A DNA stretch of 64,000 nucleotides, from assembly GCF_963662255.1 (NCBI RefSeq), contig NC_085046.1:100023324-100087323 (forward strand), read 5' to 3'. This DNA is from Cinclus cinclus. Taxonomy: Eukaryota; Chordata; Aves; Passeriformes; Cinclidae. Position numbers and translations under genes: made by a program. This document shows positions 24,917 through 37,672 of the stretch, piece by piece; positions within the stretch are counted from its first letter, which is position 1; each line of letters begins with the position of its first letter. The notes under the pieces are model-generated. The model made no database searches, had not been told where the DNA came from, and worked only from the letters and a program-made list of their open reading frames with translations.

Positions 24917-27900
24917 CAATTTTTTTTTTTAATTGTTGGGATGGTTAATAAATAAATGTCTTTAGATATGAATGTGTAGTAAACCACTTTAAACTGCTTT
25001 TCTTCTTTTTGGTTTCAATGTATAGTTCTACCTAAGAAATGACTATTTAAAGGTGGTATCCAGTCATATGCAGGAGCTGGGTATGTCCATGACATGGCTT
25101 TATTTACTCCAAGGAGTCTAGTAAGAAAAAAAATTATAGAAAAAACATAGAAGTCTATTAAGAAAATCTATAAGTATTATTCCTAAGAAGATGTGTCTTT
25201 AGTGCTTCTTAAAAAAAGGTGCAAGTTATACATTTCTTGAACACTCATGTGAAAATAATTTGTGTTCTTTTCCCAGTTTTATAATGATTTTTATTTAACA
25301 ATATTTATCTACGCTATATAGTTTTTTGGGATTTATACGATGTTCCAAGTTTTAACCAAGAAATGAGTGTTTGACATCAAACTAAAACAAACGTAGTAAA
25401 TGCAGTTGCCTTGAAAAATATAACTGTGTGGTAATTGAAGGGACACCAGTTAAATGAATCTGTAAGAATTTTGATAAGGCAAGGATCTTAAAGGCAAGGA
25501 GAAGCTGTTCTGGGGCTGGACAATTGTTTATGTTCTTTTTCCTCTGATGAGTCACTGTAGCAGTGAATGAGTTTGTCCATATTCTGACTATAGTTTTGAC
25601 ATAGTGTTTTTCTGTATCTTAGTCAGAATACTGGTATGAATTCAGAAACTATAAATTCAGGACCTGCAGTGGGATATTATTTCTAAATAGTTTTGACATA
25701 TTTTCCTCAAGATTTTTCAGAACCTCAGTGCCGATTAGTGAAAAATGCTGCAAGACTTTTGGGTTTATTAAAGTTGAAAGCAATGTCCTAGAAGAGAAAA
25801 AAAAAAGTAGAAACTCATGTGCCATGACAACCACTAGATATTTGCAAAACTGCTGTTGAGGTTAATTTTCCTCATGGATAAAGGGTCTAGGATTTACCCA
25901 GCTGCCATCAGATAATGAACATCTCTTATCTTCTTTGATAGACACTTGTCAAAAATCTACACACTTCTTGTGGAACAAGTGCTATTATCCTTGTCTTAAA
26001 GTTTACAGTGAACACTAGTGTGCCTGTGCTGCCCTACTGTATCACTGCAGGTATACAGGAAGAGGAAGATACTCCTCCTTGATATATACTTTGCTCTCTA
26101 AGGCTGAAACCTATGCTGCTGATAGAAAACTTGCTGGTAAGCACAGCTCCAAAAACAAATGTCTGTGTGAAATGTCCGGAGATCAGATTAGTCTCTTGAT
26201 CTCCTCCCAGTCTCAATTTGTCCAAAGACAGAAGACCACTGAAAAGACAGAAAACTGTGTATTTTCCCTTGGTCTTCACAAGACATTGCAGGGTTTATAA
26301 CTCCTCTGTCTTACACACACGGACACAGACACAAACTCTCTCCCTATATCCCCCCACTCTGTTTTCACAGAACTTTAATCTTCCCCACAAATTTTACATG
26401 CAAATTTACTGGTTGCTTGAAGATTTTTAAAGGGGAAAAAAAAAAGCCTTATAGTGGGGATTCAGCTACAACTGTAATAGTGGTAGAGCAACAGTGATTC
26501 AAACCTAATTTTATCAAATCATTTCTCACTATCACCATGGTATTTTTTGCACCTTGTCATATCTGAGCATGATAGCAGTAAAGCCATCTACCACTTCTTT
26601 TTGGAGAGATCCTTCCCTGTAAATACTGTAAACAATTTAGCATTTCTTAAAGCATGCTCCTTAAACTATCCTGCTGAAAAAAATGGATGTAAGTTTATTA
26701 AATTCAGGCCATTAGTGACACCAGTTGTAAAGTTGTCTTGTACCTCCCATTATTAGAAATTATTTTTTTCCTTGGTTAAAACTGCACAAAAATGGGATTT
26801 TAGCAAAATTTCAGTGCCTGCTGAAATCTGTCTCAGGGTGAATGTTTTTGTTTGGTTTACTTTCTGAAATACCTCAGCCATTTTCACAAAGTGTTTAATG
26901 AGAAGCATACTGTTGCAATGTAAAAACATCTTACTGGGTTTCAGAAGGACCACCAGATTATCATTCTTGTATCAGTCACAGTAGATCTTTTTTGCTTTGA
27001 GAGAAGTGATTACCAGGATATAGAAGACATTTTAAGCAATGTCAGAGTAGACAAGCTTAAGGGAATTTACTGCAAGTACCAAAATAAGATAAAGTAGGTC
27101 AGCTTGCTTGAAAACTAGGTTCTGAGCAAATGAAGTAAGAAAACAGTTAGAAAGAGATTTAAAATGCAAATTGTGGGATAAGGTAATTTTTTGTGGTACT
27201 GCATAAAGTAGGGAAGGAAATAGTGGTAGGAAAACAAATAAAATTGGAGTTTTTGGATACCTAGCAGTGTTACCAGATAACATAATGCACTGTTGTGGAG
27301 GCATAACTGCTGCTGTCTCTGTAGCATTTAGTTCATTGCTACATCTAAAGGAATTTGAATAATAAACTTAAAAGTCTTCTCATGACCTCTTTTAATTATC
27401 TTCGTTAATATTTCTTTAAAAACTCCTGACCCATGGTGTCAAATCAGGGGTTTGTAATAGTTTTTGTTTTCTGAACAGGGGCTTTTGCTTTGAGAAAATC
27501 TGATTAATCTGACTAAATTGTTACACTTTTAAAATGTGACTTGCACAGTCTGAAATACAGAGCAAAAAGCCATCACTGCTTGCTTCTACAGCAAGGAGCA
27601 GTCCTACTTGCTACAGACCTGATCTAGGCAGAGGAAAAGGACATGGCTTCAGGAACACTTCTATTAAAAGATTCTGATCCTATTTTGTGTGTGAATAATG
27701 CATGTATCAATTGCATACCAAATTTCTTTTAAGTCAGGGAAGCATGCTTTATCTGTGCAACCTCAATTCATTTCCATATAAATATTCATCATGATGCAGT
27801 CTTCAACTTCACAAAAACAACTTCTCCAGACTAAGCTGTTTGTTTTGGGGACTCTATGCTCTTGATGTGAACAGCCAGCAGATCTGTAAAAAAAGTCTTA

Positions 27901-28163
27901 GCAAGCAATAGGGACTTCTAGAACCTTCTGAATAACTGGAAACATTTTTTTTTTAATTTGTTTTAGAAGGTCCTTTTAGATCACTGCTTTAATTAAAAAA
28001 TAAGATGAAAACAGAAAACAGATGAGCTGAGGCCTATATGTAGGTCATTATACAAACTTTAACTTTTGTTTTAATAATAAGCAAATTATTCTTTCCTTTT
28101 CAACTGAGAATCAATGTAAAAATATACTGAATAATAAAATAATGGAAATGTGCTGTTTGGAAG

Positions 28164-28185
28164 GGAACTCTGGGTATTGTAGTTC
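28164..28185 (-). promoter_or_regulatory. ZNF143/Staf-type binding motif (SBS-like)
   Basis: The minus strand reads ACTACAATACCCAGAGTTCC with flanking G/A. This closely follows the known ZNF143 consensus of the form ACTACAATTCCCAGMATGC. It stands alone in AT-rich sequence, with no CpG island or obvious transcript. It may be a distal or chromatin-loop site, or a chance match. Confidence 0.45.
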
Positions 28186-28998
28186 AAATGTGAATATTGG
28201 AAGCTAATACAAAGAGAGGACAACAATATAAGCAGGAATAGATGTCAAAATTTGGTTAATAAGATTATTCTTTTCTGTAGTGCATTTTTTTTGGGTCAAA
28301 ATTGACAGAATTGTTAAAATCAGAATACTCAATCAAAAAATTAAATTAGGCTACATCAGGATTGACAATTTCTTCCAAGACCAGCCACTTAACAGGGCTG
28401 AAATAGCTTACACTTGAGAAAGAAATGAAAATAGGGAAGAATTAATCAATGCTTATTGTAGAAATCAAAGAAAAAAAACCAGGAAGGAATATTAAATGAA
28501 GAACAGACTTTATAAAAATTTGTTGACATGATGTTTTTCTTAGGTTAAAAATATTGAAGTAGTTTAACAGAAGATGAGATAAATGTTCGTGGATTTTATG
28601 GCTAGTGAAATTAATTATTATTTCTTTTTACTGAGAAATCCTTTCAGTGGTAGAAACCCCAGAGCAATTTTTATAATCATAACAGTAATTTGTTAGTCCT
28701 ATGTTTTCTAGTTCCCCAGTACTAATTAAATGTAATTAATATGGAGGAAACTTCCCCATTCCTTTCTTCCCTTGTTTTACTCAATTTTTGATTCATTATC
28801 AAGGAAATAAATTGGGAACCTGAATTCTCAGCTGCCTTCCTGCACTTCTCGGGGCTTACACAGCAGAGAAGTTTGAATGCCTTGAGATTTCTCTTTGCTC
28901 GGGAGAGTCTGTGCCTTTCAAGTATCTTTCTGCCAATCCCAAAGTCTAGAGTGACACAGTCACAAAATGTAAGCAGAGAGGATCATCTGCTTTCTTCA

Positions 28999-29058
28999 TC
29001 TTTCTGCTTTTCTCTCCTTTCTTCTGCTTTTCTCTCCTTTCTTCTGCTTTTCTCTCCA
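28999..29058. repeat. 20-bp minisatellite, about three copies
   Basis: The unit CTTCTGCTTTTCTCTCCTTT is repeated almost exactly three times, making a pure polypyrimidine tract on the plus strand. Confidence 0.85.
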
Positions 29059-31152
29059 TTTAGACTTCATTCTCTTCTTTGAATAGAAATAAAAGGCAGA
29101 TTTCAAGAACACAAAAGTATTTAGTCAAAGTGCTACTAAAAATAGTCATACTGCCTTGTTAGTCCCCTGCACTTGCCTCATTGTTCCCCAGGACAACAGG
29201 CATTCCCATGCATTGCTTAGCATCAGGTGACATCAGCACTGGTTTCCTACAATTTCTCATGAAGGAGTTTTCAGCCTTACTGAAGATCTCCCACAAATGG
29301 AGTCCTGCAAGTGACAGTTGTTGGGAGCTGCTTTGCAGCGAGCTAGAATGACCATTAAAGATATTATTTTTAGGATGTTCTACCTTGGTGATACAAAGGA
29401 AAGGTTTGGTAGTCTTTTATTAAAGGTTTTTATTAAATCTTCATGCGTCTTATTAAATACTTCTATGACACAAAGGTGCTGCAGAGTCCCTGAACACCAC
29501 AGTTTATCCCAAATAGATGCCTGCTTATGGTGGAAGTTTATTAACACAAATTTTGTAGCTATTAGATATTATTTATTTTTTATGTGCTAGTACCAGAGAT
29601 GCTGTGAAGATGTGAAAATATGCACAGAACATTATTCTTAAGAATATACAAAGGGACTTAAATCTGTATATTTAGAAAAGGGAAAAAAATTGATGAAAAA
29701 TGCAATTACACATAAGCAGCTTCACAAGTGCATTTAAATCCCGAAGGATGATAAATATTATCAATATATAATGAAAAAACTCTACATATTTCTACCCTTA
29801 ATAATGGCTTTTATACCTGAATTTCACTTTGCTTTACTTGACAGTGTCAGGTAATTGCTATCTGATTTCATTTAATGTATGTTGAAAAACAGTGCAGTGA
29901 CAAACAGAGCCTCCCAATTGTATAGCAATAGACTTCTGCTTTCTGTATATTAAGTTTTCCTGTAGTGGCCATTATGAGAAACTTCAGGTCCAACTTGAGA
30001 TAGATTTAATTAAGTAGTATTTAGTTTGGGTCTTGCAGTGGTAATCTGCAAAAACATATTTGATTATTCACCCATAAATGGTCTTAATGGTGGCCTTAAT
30101 GTTATTTAAATGCAAATGTAGAATTCAGCCGTTCTTCTCTAAAATGGATCTGATTTTGTTCTTAGGTCAGATTGCACAGCTTTCAGCGCTGTTCTCTTGT
30201 CCAGGATCATGCAGGTCATGAGGCTGTCAAAACCCTGAAACCAGGGTGTGCAGGGAGGAACAAGTGGGTGAGAAAGGTGGTACTTTCATGGGCAGGGCTC
30301 ACCATTTAATTTCCTGCATTGTGGCTCTCACAGCCATGGTGTGGTATCACAAGAATTTTCTTTTCTATAATAGTGACAAGAGGCTAAGACAGCATTCAAC
30401 CATGAACACTACAAAAAAACCCAAGAGAATTTCCTGAGATGTTAGTGAAGGTGTTGCATGTATCAGGTGGAATGTATTTCTAACTTTTCTAACTCATTTA
30501 TTTTCTTAATTAATTATTAACATGGGTTGAAAAATAGGTTATGATTATTACCTTATTTTTCTTTGTAGCAAGGTAAAATCTGGCTGTTAAAAACATAATT
30601 AGGGAGCAAAGGGTCCACCGTCTGCTGGTCTGCTGCCTGGATTATGTAGGCAGAGATGGGTCCTAGGGCTTTTCTGCCACTCCTGCCTCTAGGATATGTT
30701 TCTGAAGCTGCCCAGATGCTTGAATGGACAGCATGCTTTGGCCAGGCTTGTTTGATGTCTCTTCATGGCTGGGTGTGATGGCAAGATCTGAACTTCAAAC
30801 AAGTTTGTAACTCTTCAGAGAGCCCTCAGAGAAGGAGGAGGAGGGTCAGAGGAGACTTTGGGACAGGGTCTCCTGTCTGTGATTGTGGCAGGTGCACACC
30901 CTCCACCCCCACATTTGACCCCAGCCAATATATGGTGCCTGTCAGCCTTTGGTGTGTGTATTTCCACCCTTGCAGCACCACTCCATGGCTGTGGCACCCT
31001 CACCAGCACTTGCTCTTCCTTGCCCTGTCCCCACCCAGCAGCAGGAAGGAAGAAGGCAGGACCTCTTGGTGAACAGACAGGGTCCCCATGAGAGGCCTCA
31101 GTCCAGAGAAATTTCTGGACCATTACTAGGTATGACCATGAGCCTTGACACA

Positions 31153-31605
31153 ACTAGGTCATGGAATTATAGAATCATTAAGGTTGGAAGAGACTTCTAA
31201 GGTCATCAGATCCAACCATTAACCCGACACTGTCATGCTCACCGCTAAGCCTTGTCCTCAAGTGCCACATCTACACATTTTTTTTAGCATTTCCAGGACT
31301 GGTGACTCAACTGCTTCCTTGGGTAGCCTATTCCAATGCCTGACCTTTCAGCGAAGGATTTAACTCTCTCCTGGTGCAACTTGAGTCCATAACCTCTTGT
31401 TCCATAACTTGTTACATGGGGACTAGGAATCCGGCCCCTTTCTGCAACCTTTTGGATAGCTGTGGAGAGCAATAAGGTCTTCCCTGAGCCTCCTTTTCTC
31501 CAGGTTAAACAATGCCAGCTCCCTCAGCTGCTCCTCATAAGACCTGTGCTCCATACCCTTCACCATCTTTACAGCCCTTCTCTGGATGTGCAAATAGGGC
31601 CCTGC
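31153..31605 (-). mobile_element. CR1 LINE fragment, 3' end
   Basis: The plus strand begins with TAGAATCATTAAGGTTGGAAGAGAC-type sequence, the reverse complement of the avian CR1 3' terminus. On the minus strand the frame at about 31430-31600 encodes [13 protein letters not shown] followed by [18 protein letters not shown], the C-terminal end of the CR1 ORF2 protein. This is followed by CR1-type 3' sequence with stops. The copy is 5' truncated, lacks the RT catalytic region and is non-functional. The left limit is sharp, the right limit approximate. Confidence 0.93.
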
Positions 31606-34600
31606 CAGAAATGCCCTGGGTGTGGTTTTCCTTGGAGCAGTGGGTCTGTGAGGGGAAGCTCTCCCCATGGGATGGGATGCTACCCAAGGAAACTTCCTGG
31701 GACTGAGTGCACTCACACCTACCGTGCCTCTCCTTCCTGAGTGACCATTTTACTGCTGGATACCCCTGAATGACTCTTTAACCTTCTGGGTGAGGCAAAC
31801 TGAACTTCTGGGTACCCCAGAGTGAGAGGCCTCCCTTGTCTGTGAGTGACTGTGCACGTGCTTTGGATCATCTTTTTTGTGTCCCTGTCGTGACAATATT
31901 CCCAGTTGGCATACCAAACTGGTAACTTGTTATGTGTCATTGGTATCCCTCTTGGTTTTTTTGGCATTGGTTTTGGTTGTGAATTAAAGTTTGTCTGAGT
32001 TATCTGAGGGAAGTTATTTTTCAGCACCTCTGTGGCAGTGATAGATTTCTTTGTGCAGCTGAAGACATTGCGCACCTGCCAATCACTGTAGTCAACAACT
32101 TTGATTAGAATTATGTAGGTCTCTTTGGAACTTGAAACTACAGGTATCAAGAGTTTTAGAAGTGGTGTTGCTGGGAAAGCACTCTAATTCACTATCTCTC
32201 CTGCTTCTGGGAAAAAACAGATGGTCATAGACTCCAAACGAGGTAGTCAGAGCTCTTTTGCTTTCTTTCTCTATCATTTTGGGAGCCTGGTGATACTTTT
32301 AGGAAGAGAGCAGCTGATACTATTTCTGTAAGAGGTTCCAGATCTGTAAGAGAAACTTGATAGCATTGGAAAACTCTGTTTTTTCCTTCTCTTTTATGAA
32401 AGATAGACTTATTCTTTTTCCCAGTTGTTAGAAAATACAGTTTCTCTGGGCTTCATTGAATTATCCACTTCCTTGATCCTGCAAAGAGTTGGATCTTTGA
32501 TGAAACAGAGACATATGCAAGTTCTCAGTACAGGAAACCTAGTAGTGTTTGACTGGGTTTTGGATGCTGAATGAAGGTGGATACTATCAGAGTCATTGTC
32601 TCCAAACACAGGGCCAAAGGAAGAGAAAGGAAAATAGTACATGGAAAGCAAAGGTGTTCTGGAAGATTGTATGGGTACATTGGTTTGGGAGGCTGGGATA
32701 GATGTGAAGGCTTTGAAAGCCATGAAATTAGTGTAGGTCTCAAGACTAAAATTGCATACCTTGCCATAAACTTTCAGTGCTTTCATACATATGGATTGTT
32801 TCCATAGTGAGAATTGTCAGAGAGCTCAAAATCAGAACTTAAAAAAAATCCATTTTTTTTTCCTTTGTACTGGGCTGTTATAAAGATTGTGGGATATAAT
32901 TTGAATCTTGATTGTCAAAGCTAGAATCTTCCATTACACCATACCATGTGAGATTTTTTGTTGGGAAAAAAGCCCCAAACAAACCAACAACAAACTCTCT
33001 AAATCCACATCATCCTAACTGATAGTAGCAGCTTTCTATACAGTTTGTGGTGTATTGCTCTAAATAATGCCAGTTTTGAGAAAGGCTTTTGTAGAATGAA
33101 GGATGTAGGATTATACATGTGCATTTTTCTGCAGTGGGGTGGTGACTAAAGCCAGCAGAGTGCCAGTCACTGCAAGCTGTGAGTGGCAAGGAAAGTAATT
33201 TCTTTAGAAGGGTGGTTTGTTCCTACTTGAAATGCCTAGATAGACTGTACTCTTAACTGGAGATTATCCTTTGTCAGAGGCAACGAGTCCCTTTACTTCT
33301 AAACTACCAAGCTCTCCTTATCTCTTGTTTCTTTTGATGCATAAAAAACTGCATTATGGAGTGAAAGTGCCATCTGTGAGATAATTTTTAAAAACATCTC
33401 CAGAATAGCCCTTCATGTTTGCACTTTTCTCTCGTTTTGATCACGTATCTTATGCAGCATGTTGCACAACACAAATACACAGCCTTTTCCAGAAATATGC
33501 CCATGTACACACGTAATGTCATATTGCACTTTTCAGTTGTGCATGTTAGAATTTCGTCTGTTTAGATGGCTTAATGGGCTGCTTAATTTCTCAGCAAATA
33601 TCTCTTCTTGACAAGTGCATTTACAAGGTAAGTCTTGGGATAACAGGAGATTCTGTATAGGATGTTTCTGAAGCATTATTGAGATACAAGTAAAGAGAAA
33701 CAGTTTATTTGAGTCTAAACCAGTATCTCTAAAATAAGGGGGAAGAGGTCAGTTCATCCAGAATCCAATGTCACTCTGAAATGACTGCTTATTGTCAGAA
33801 ATCTGACAAATGTTAATCCTATTCATATGTCTATGTAAAGTAGCATTCTTCTATGTCCTTTCATGCATGTTCATATGAAATGCAGGAAGTCCACAACAAA
33901 GTGTGAATATTTCTCAAGTTCAAGAGTAAAAGCACCATGCCACTTGAGGACTTAATATTATTTCATACTGGTTAGATCCAGTACAAAAAATTAAGTTCCT
34001 GTTTGCTAAATGTCACTCTTGAACAAGGCCAAGTGAATTTTAACATCTCCAGGGTAGGAGCTGAATCGATGGATTAGGTTAAATGTAATAAGGAGGGAGC
34101 TGAACCTGAATGACTGATGAAGGGTTTATCTGGACCATGAAATCAAGAAGTGACATTTGGTGCTGGCTTTCCTTTTATGAAGGCTAGCTAATGGTGTTGA
34201 AGGGACATGAGAGGCAGGGTCCAATAGCCAGGCAGGACCAGCCAGTGGTAGCTGAATTTAAAGGAGAGGAGAAAACTGGCAGTGATAGGTGGAGGTGAAA
34301 GTGTTGCTGGTCTTTTCTGTCACACTCTCATTGTAAACCTTCTGAACCACGCCATTTACTTTGTATTGAAAAGCCTACTCAGAAAGGGATGTCTCTGCTA
34401 AGATCTGGGGGTCATTTTGTATTGGTGACATAAAAGAACACTGTATGATACCTCTGGAGGCACCTTGTGTAGACAGCAGAATGAGTACAACTAAACCTTC
34501 CAAGTACAGAGAAAGCTTGTGAGAGACCCTTGTTAGAGAAGACAAAAGCTGTCACCCATGTCTCCTTGGACACAATATGTTATTTTTTGGATGCAGCCTC

Positions 34601-37600
34601 TGCTAAATAAAACTCTACCTTCCACCTCTACCAAGGCAGAGTACACAAGACAGTTTTTCCTTCTGTTCTTGTGGATTAAGTTGCTGTGGGGCACAAGGCT
34701 GCCTCAGGAAGCTGTAGAATGCATGTCTGTGTTCCTGTGTCAGCAAGGTGGCTACTTGGCCTCTAATCACTGCTCAAGAGCAAATCTTTTCTCTGGATGC
34801 TCATTGTGCAGCTGTGCCATGGATGTGAGTGACCACAACCTCTGAGGTGCCGAATTCTGCTGGAATGATTAGATAGCCCTGCTTTGCAGCAGTGTCAGAT
34901 TAGAAACCTCTGCTTTGGAGTGGTGTCACAACAGTAATGGGATTGCTTTTGGCTGTTCCTGTACTCAAATAAGACACAGGAAACATGCTCCATATTCTCT
35001 GGGCTGTCTTTGATCAACTTCAGGGAAAATAATTATAGTTAGTAATTTATGCAAAGCATCTGGGGACAATTTCAACAAAGAATGGAAAATGTGCTAAGAA
35101 TAAATGTCATTTTGTATACAGCATATTTGTGATAAAAATATGTATATAGCACCTGTGGACACTATGAGAAATTTGGGCCCAGTTTTCAATTCATCCTGTT
35201 TGGCACACCACAAAATGAAAATAGGGATAGTGGTCTTTTTTCACCCTTTTTTCTTGTTTGCAGCAACTTAGCTACTTAGATGTTGTCAGGACAAATTGCC
35301 ATAACATTGTTTTAGTTATAGTGTGCAAGAAACAACCATAAATCTGGGATTTAATTTCTTCAAATTCAAACAGATGTGCAAGGACAAGACATACGAACAT
35401 ACACTGCAAAACGAAGCAAAGTAAGATAGCTGCAACTTTTCAAACCTTGTACATGCTGAAGGCTGGTGTCAGAAAATGTGTTTATTTTTATTTTAGAGGG
35501 TAAATTAAAAAAAAAAAAAGCTCCCTGTTGTGCTTTGGTACTTTGACTGTCTCAGCTTTGATGGAGCGGCAAGCACCCTGCAGTCTTCCTGGAGCAGCAG
35601 CAGGGTTCCAAAGTTGGGGGTACGATCCTACATGGAAAAAAACTGCTGGAATTCTACTGGGGATTATTTTAGTCTTGCTCTCTTGCCTCTCTGTTCCACC
35701 CAGAATGGGAGTTTTGAATCAGAGAGGCCAAAAAATCTGTTTTGGGATGTGCTGTTTGTCCACCCCCCATGGCTGGCTGTGAGTACTGTTCAGGACATTT
35801 CTCTATCCCAGCTTTCTTCCAGCTTGGATTATGTAATCTTTATTGAATTGCCGACTTACTGGTGCAGGTCTGTCCACCTCAGCTCTTGAGGTGCCCCACT
35901 TAGTGTTGTCAGAGGGCAAAACTAAGGGATTGTATTGTAATGTAATATGCCATATCACAGCATCTTATCTTAGTAATCACTCGGTTACTGCAGTGAAGGA
36001 ACAGGGTTAAGTGCGCACGTCATTACCCCCGTTGCTTCTTAATTGACTGAAAGAATCAATTTCCATTTTTCACATGCATTTATTTTTTACAACTCATTGA
36101 TTACATCACGCCCAGCATTTTGATCTGCGTCTGTTTTAAAACGATGTCTTTTACTTGGTGCTTTGTAGCTTCAGTGATATGGTTATTTACAAGGAACGTA
36201 GCTGATACTCTGACCTAGCCCCATGTCTAAGAATAGAATGTACAAATTTACAAAACACTGGGCTTTGTTAACTTAGTGTTCTATGCTGTGCTCAGGTAGG
36301 AAACATTCATCTCCAGTATATTGGTGTTACTCTCTGATAAGGTATGCTAAAAGATAGCAATCATGGTGTGTGAGTGAGAACCAGCAGGACCCACTAGACA
36401 GACGTGCAATATTTAGAATCCACATTTTTAATTAGGTGATTAGCTAATTTGTTTCAGTCACAGAATATCCAGTTTAGCTTGAATTTCATGCTCACATAAA
36501 TGTCAGTTTCATGATGGCAGTCTCCTGTACGAACTAACTGCAAGGTTTTCGGAGTTTTTTGGTGATGTCCAAGTGATTTAAAAATAGCCTTTGAGATCCA
36601 ACATTGCGTTTAGAGGCTCCAGTAATGTTATGGGTGATCTAAGCAGCAAAAGAAGAGAAACTAAGAAACTAATGATATTGGTAGAGTGGCCTGGCAGCTG
36701 TTATTATTAAAGAACAAGTGGGGAGAAGTAATTATTTAGATGTACTTGTCTAGTGGTATGGCTCAGGCAACAGGATTAAACTATACTCCCAGAAGTTATT
36801 GTATACTTATTCAGTGGATCAATTTTATCCATCCAAATTGTCAATATAAATATGCTATGAATGTTACATGTCTTTGAGGATGACCAAATACAGAGAAGGA
36901 AAAGAAAGTATCAGTACATTTGCAGTAAAAGCAAATGCAACTCTTCCTTTCCCTTTGTGGACTTATGAAAAATACTTGCTATTGAACTCTAGGTGAGTTG
37001 CTAGATTTTTTTATTTGCAAAATGACTGCAAGTCAACTTTATCTTTGTACGACTAGGAGAATGACCCAATTTTTAAATGTGTTATAAAGATTCAGATTTC
37101 TCCTGGGTATAATAATATAAAATTATCTTTCTGGATTTGGGCTGGTGCAAAACATTTTGATCCTAGTTTCCCTTCTTATGCAAAAATATACCAGTAATTA
37201 CACCAAATGAAAATATCTGAGATAAAGAAGGTTTAAAACAATCACTATCAGACCTGGAGAAGCCTACTGTTGCTAGCTAAATAAAATCCACACAAGTACG
37301 ATGATCAAGTTTTATTAAAAATAACCCAACAACATTGGGTGAATTACTACATCAACTTCTTAGAAGAAAACAAATGGCTTTCTATGGTTCATTGAATTTT
37401 CACTCTTTTAATTTGCCTTTGCAGTCTAATTAATCTAGAGGAAGCTTGGGTTTTTTGCTTTTAATTTATAATGTTAAAAGAGATAGGGTTCCTTTCTTAG
37501 GAAGTTTGTGGACAGATTTCCTGGCATCTGTAGGAAGAAAGTGGAGAAAAGCTGTGAGGAAAGTTGACATTTAAAGCTATTATTATCAATAATAGGTCCA
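31606..37600. other. intergenic sequence, no gene seen
   Basis: I recognise no coding exon or RNA gene. Short open frames at 31719-32150 (minus), 34558-34845 (plus) and 35528-35889 (plus) have no family resemblance I can name. The stretch 35990-36520 is rich in homeodomain-like and forkhead-like motifs and is a guess at a regulatory element. Confidence 0.5.
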
Positions 37601-37612
37601 GCTATAATATTA

Positions 37613-37614
<2 letters not shown>

Positions 37615-37671
<57 letters not shown>
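37615..37671. repeat. (ATT)19 microsatellite
   Basis: There are nineteen uninterrupted ATT units, preceded by degenerate copies from about 37580 (TATTATCAATAATA). Open frames on both strands here (poly-Ile on plus, poly-Asn on minus) are artefacts of the repeat. Confidence 0.98.
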
Positions 37672-37672
37672 T

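Larger units (their letters stand above)
24917..31150. other. intergenic sequence, no gene seen
   Basis: This is AT-rich DNA with no recognisable coding exon. It contains a ZNF143-type motif near 28.17 kb and a pyrimidine minisatellite near 29.0 kb. The part from about 30.6 to 31.15 kb is moderately GC-richer but gives no protein I recognise. Confidence 0.55.

Noticed and set aside
34500..34860. Possible solo LTR (AATAAA followed by a pyrimidine-rich stretch)
   Set aside because: I could not see paired TG...CA ends, a target-site duplication or any known LTR family sequence.
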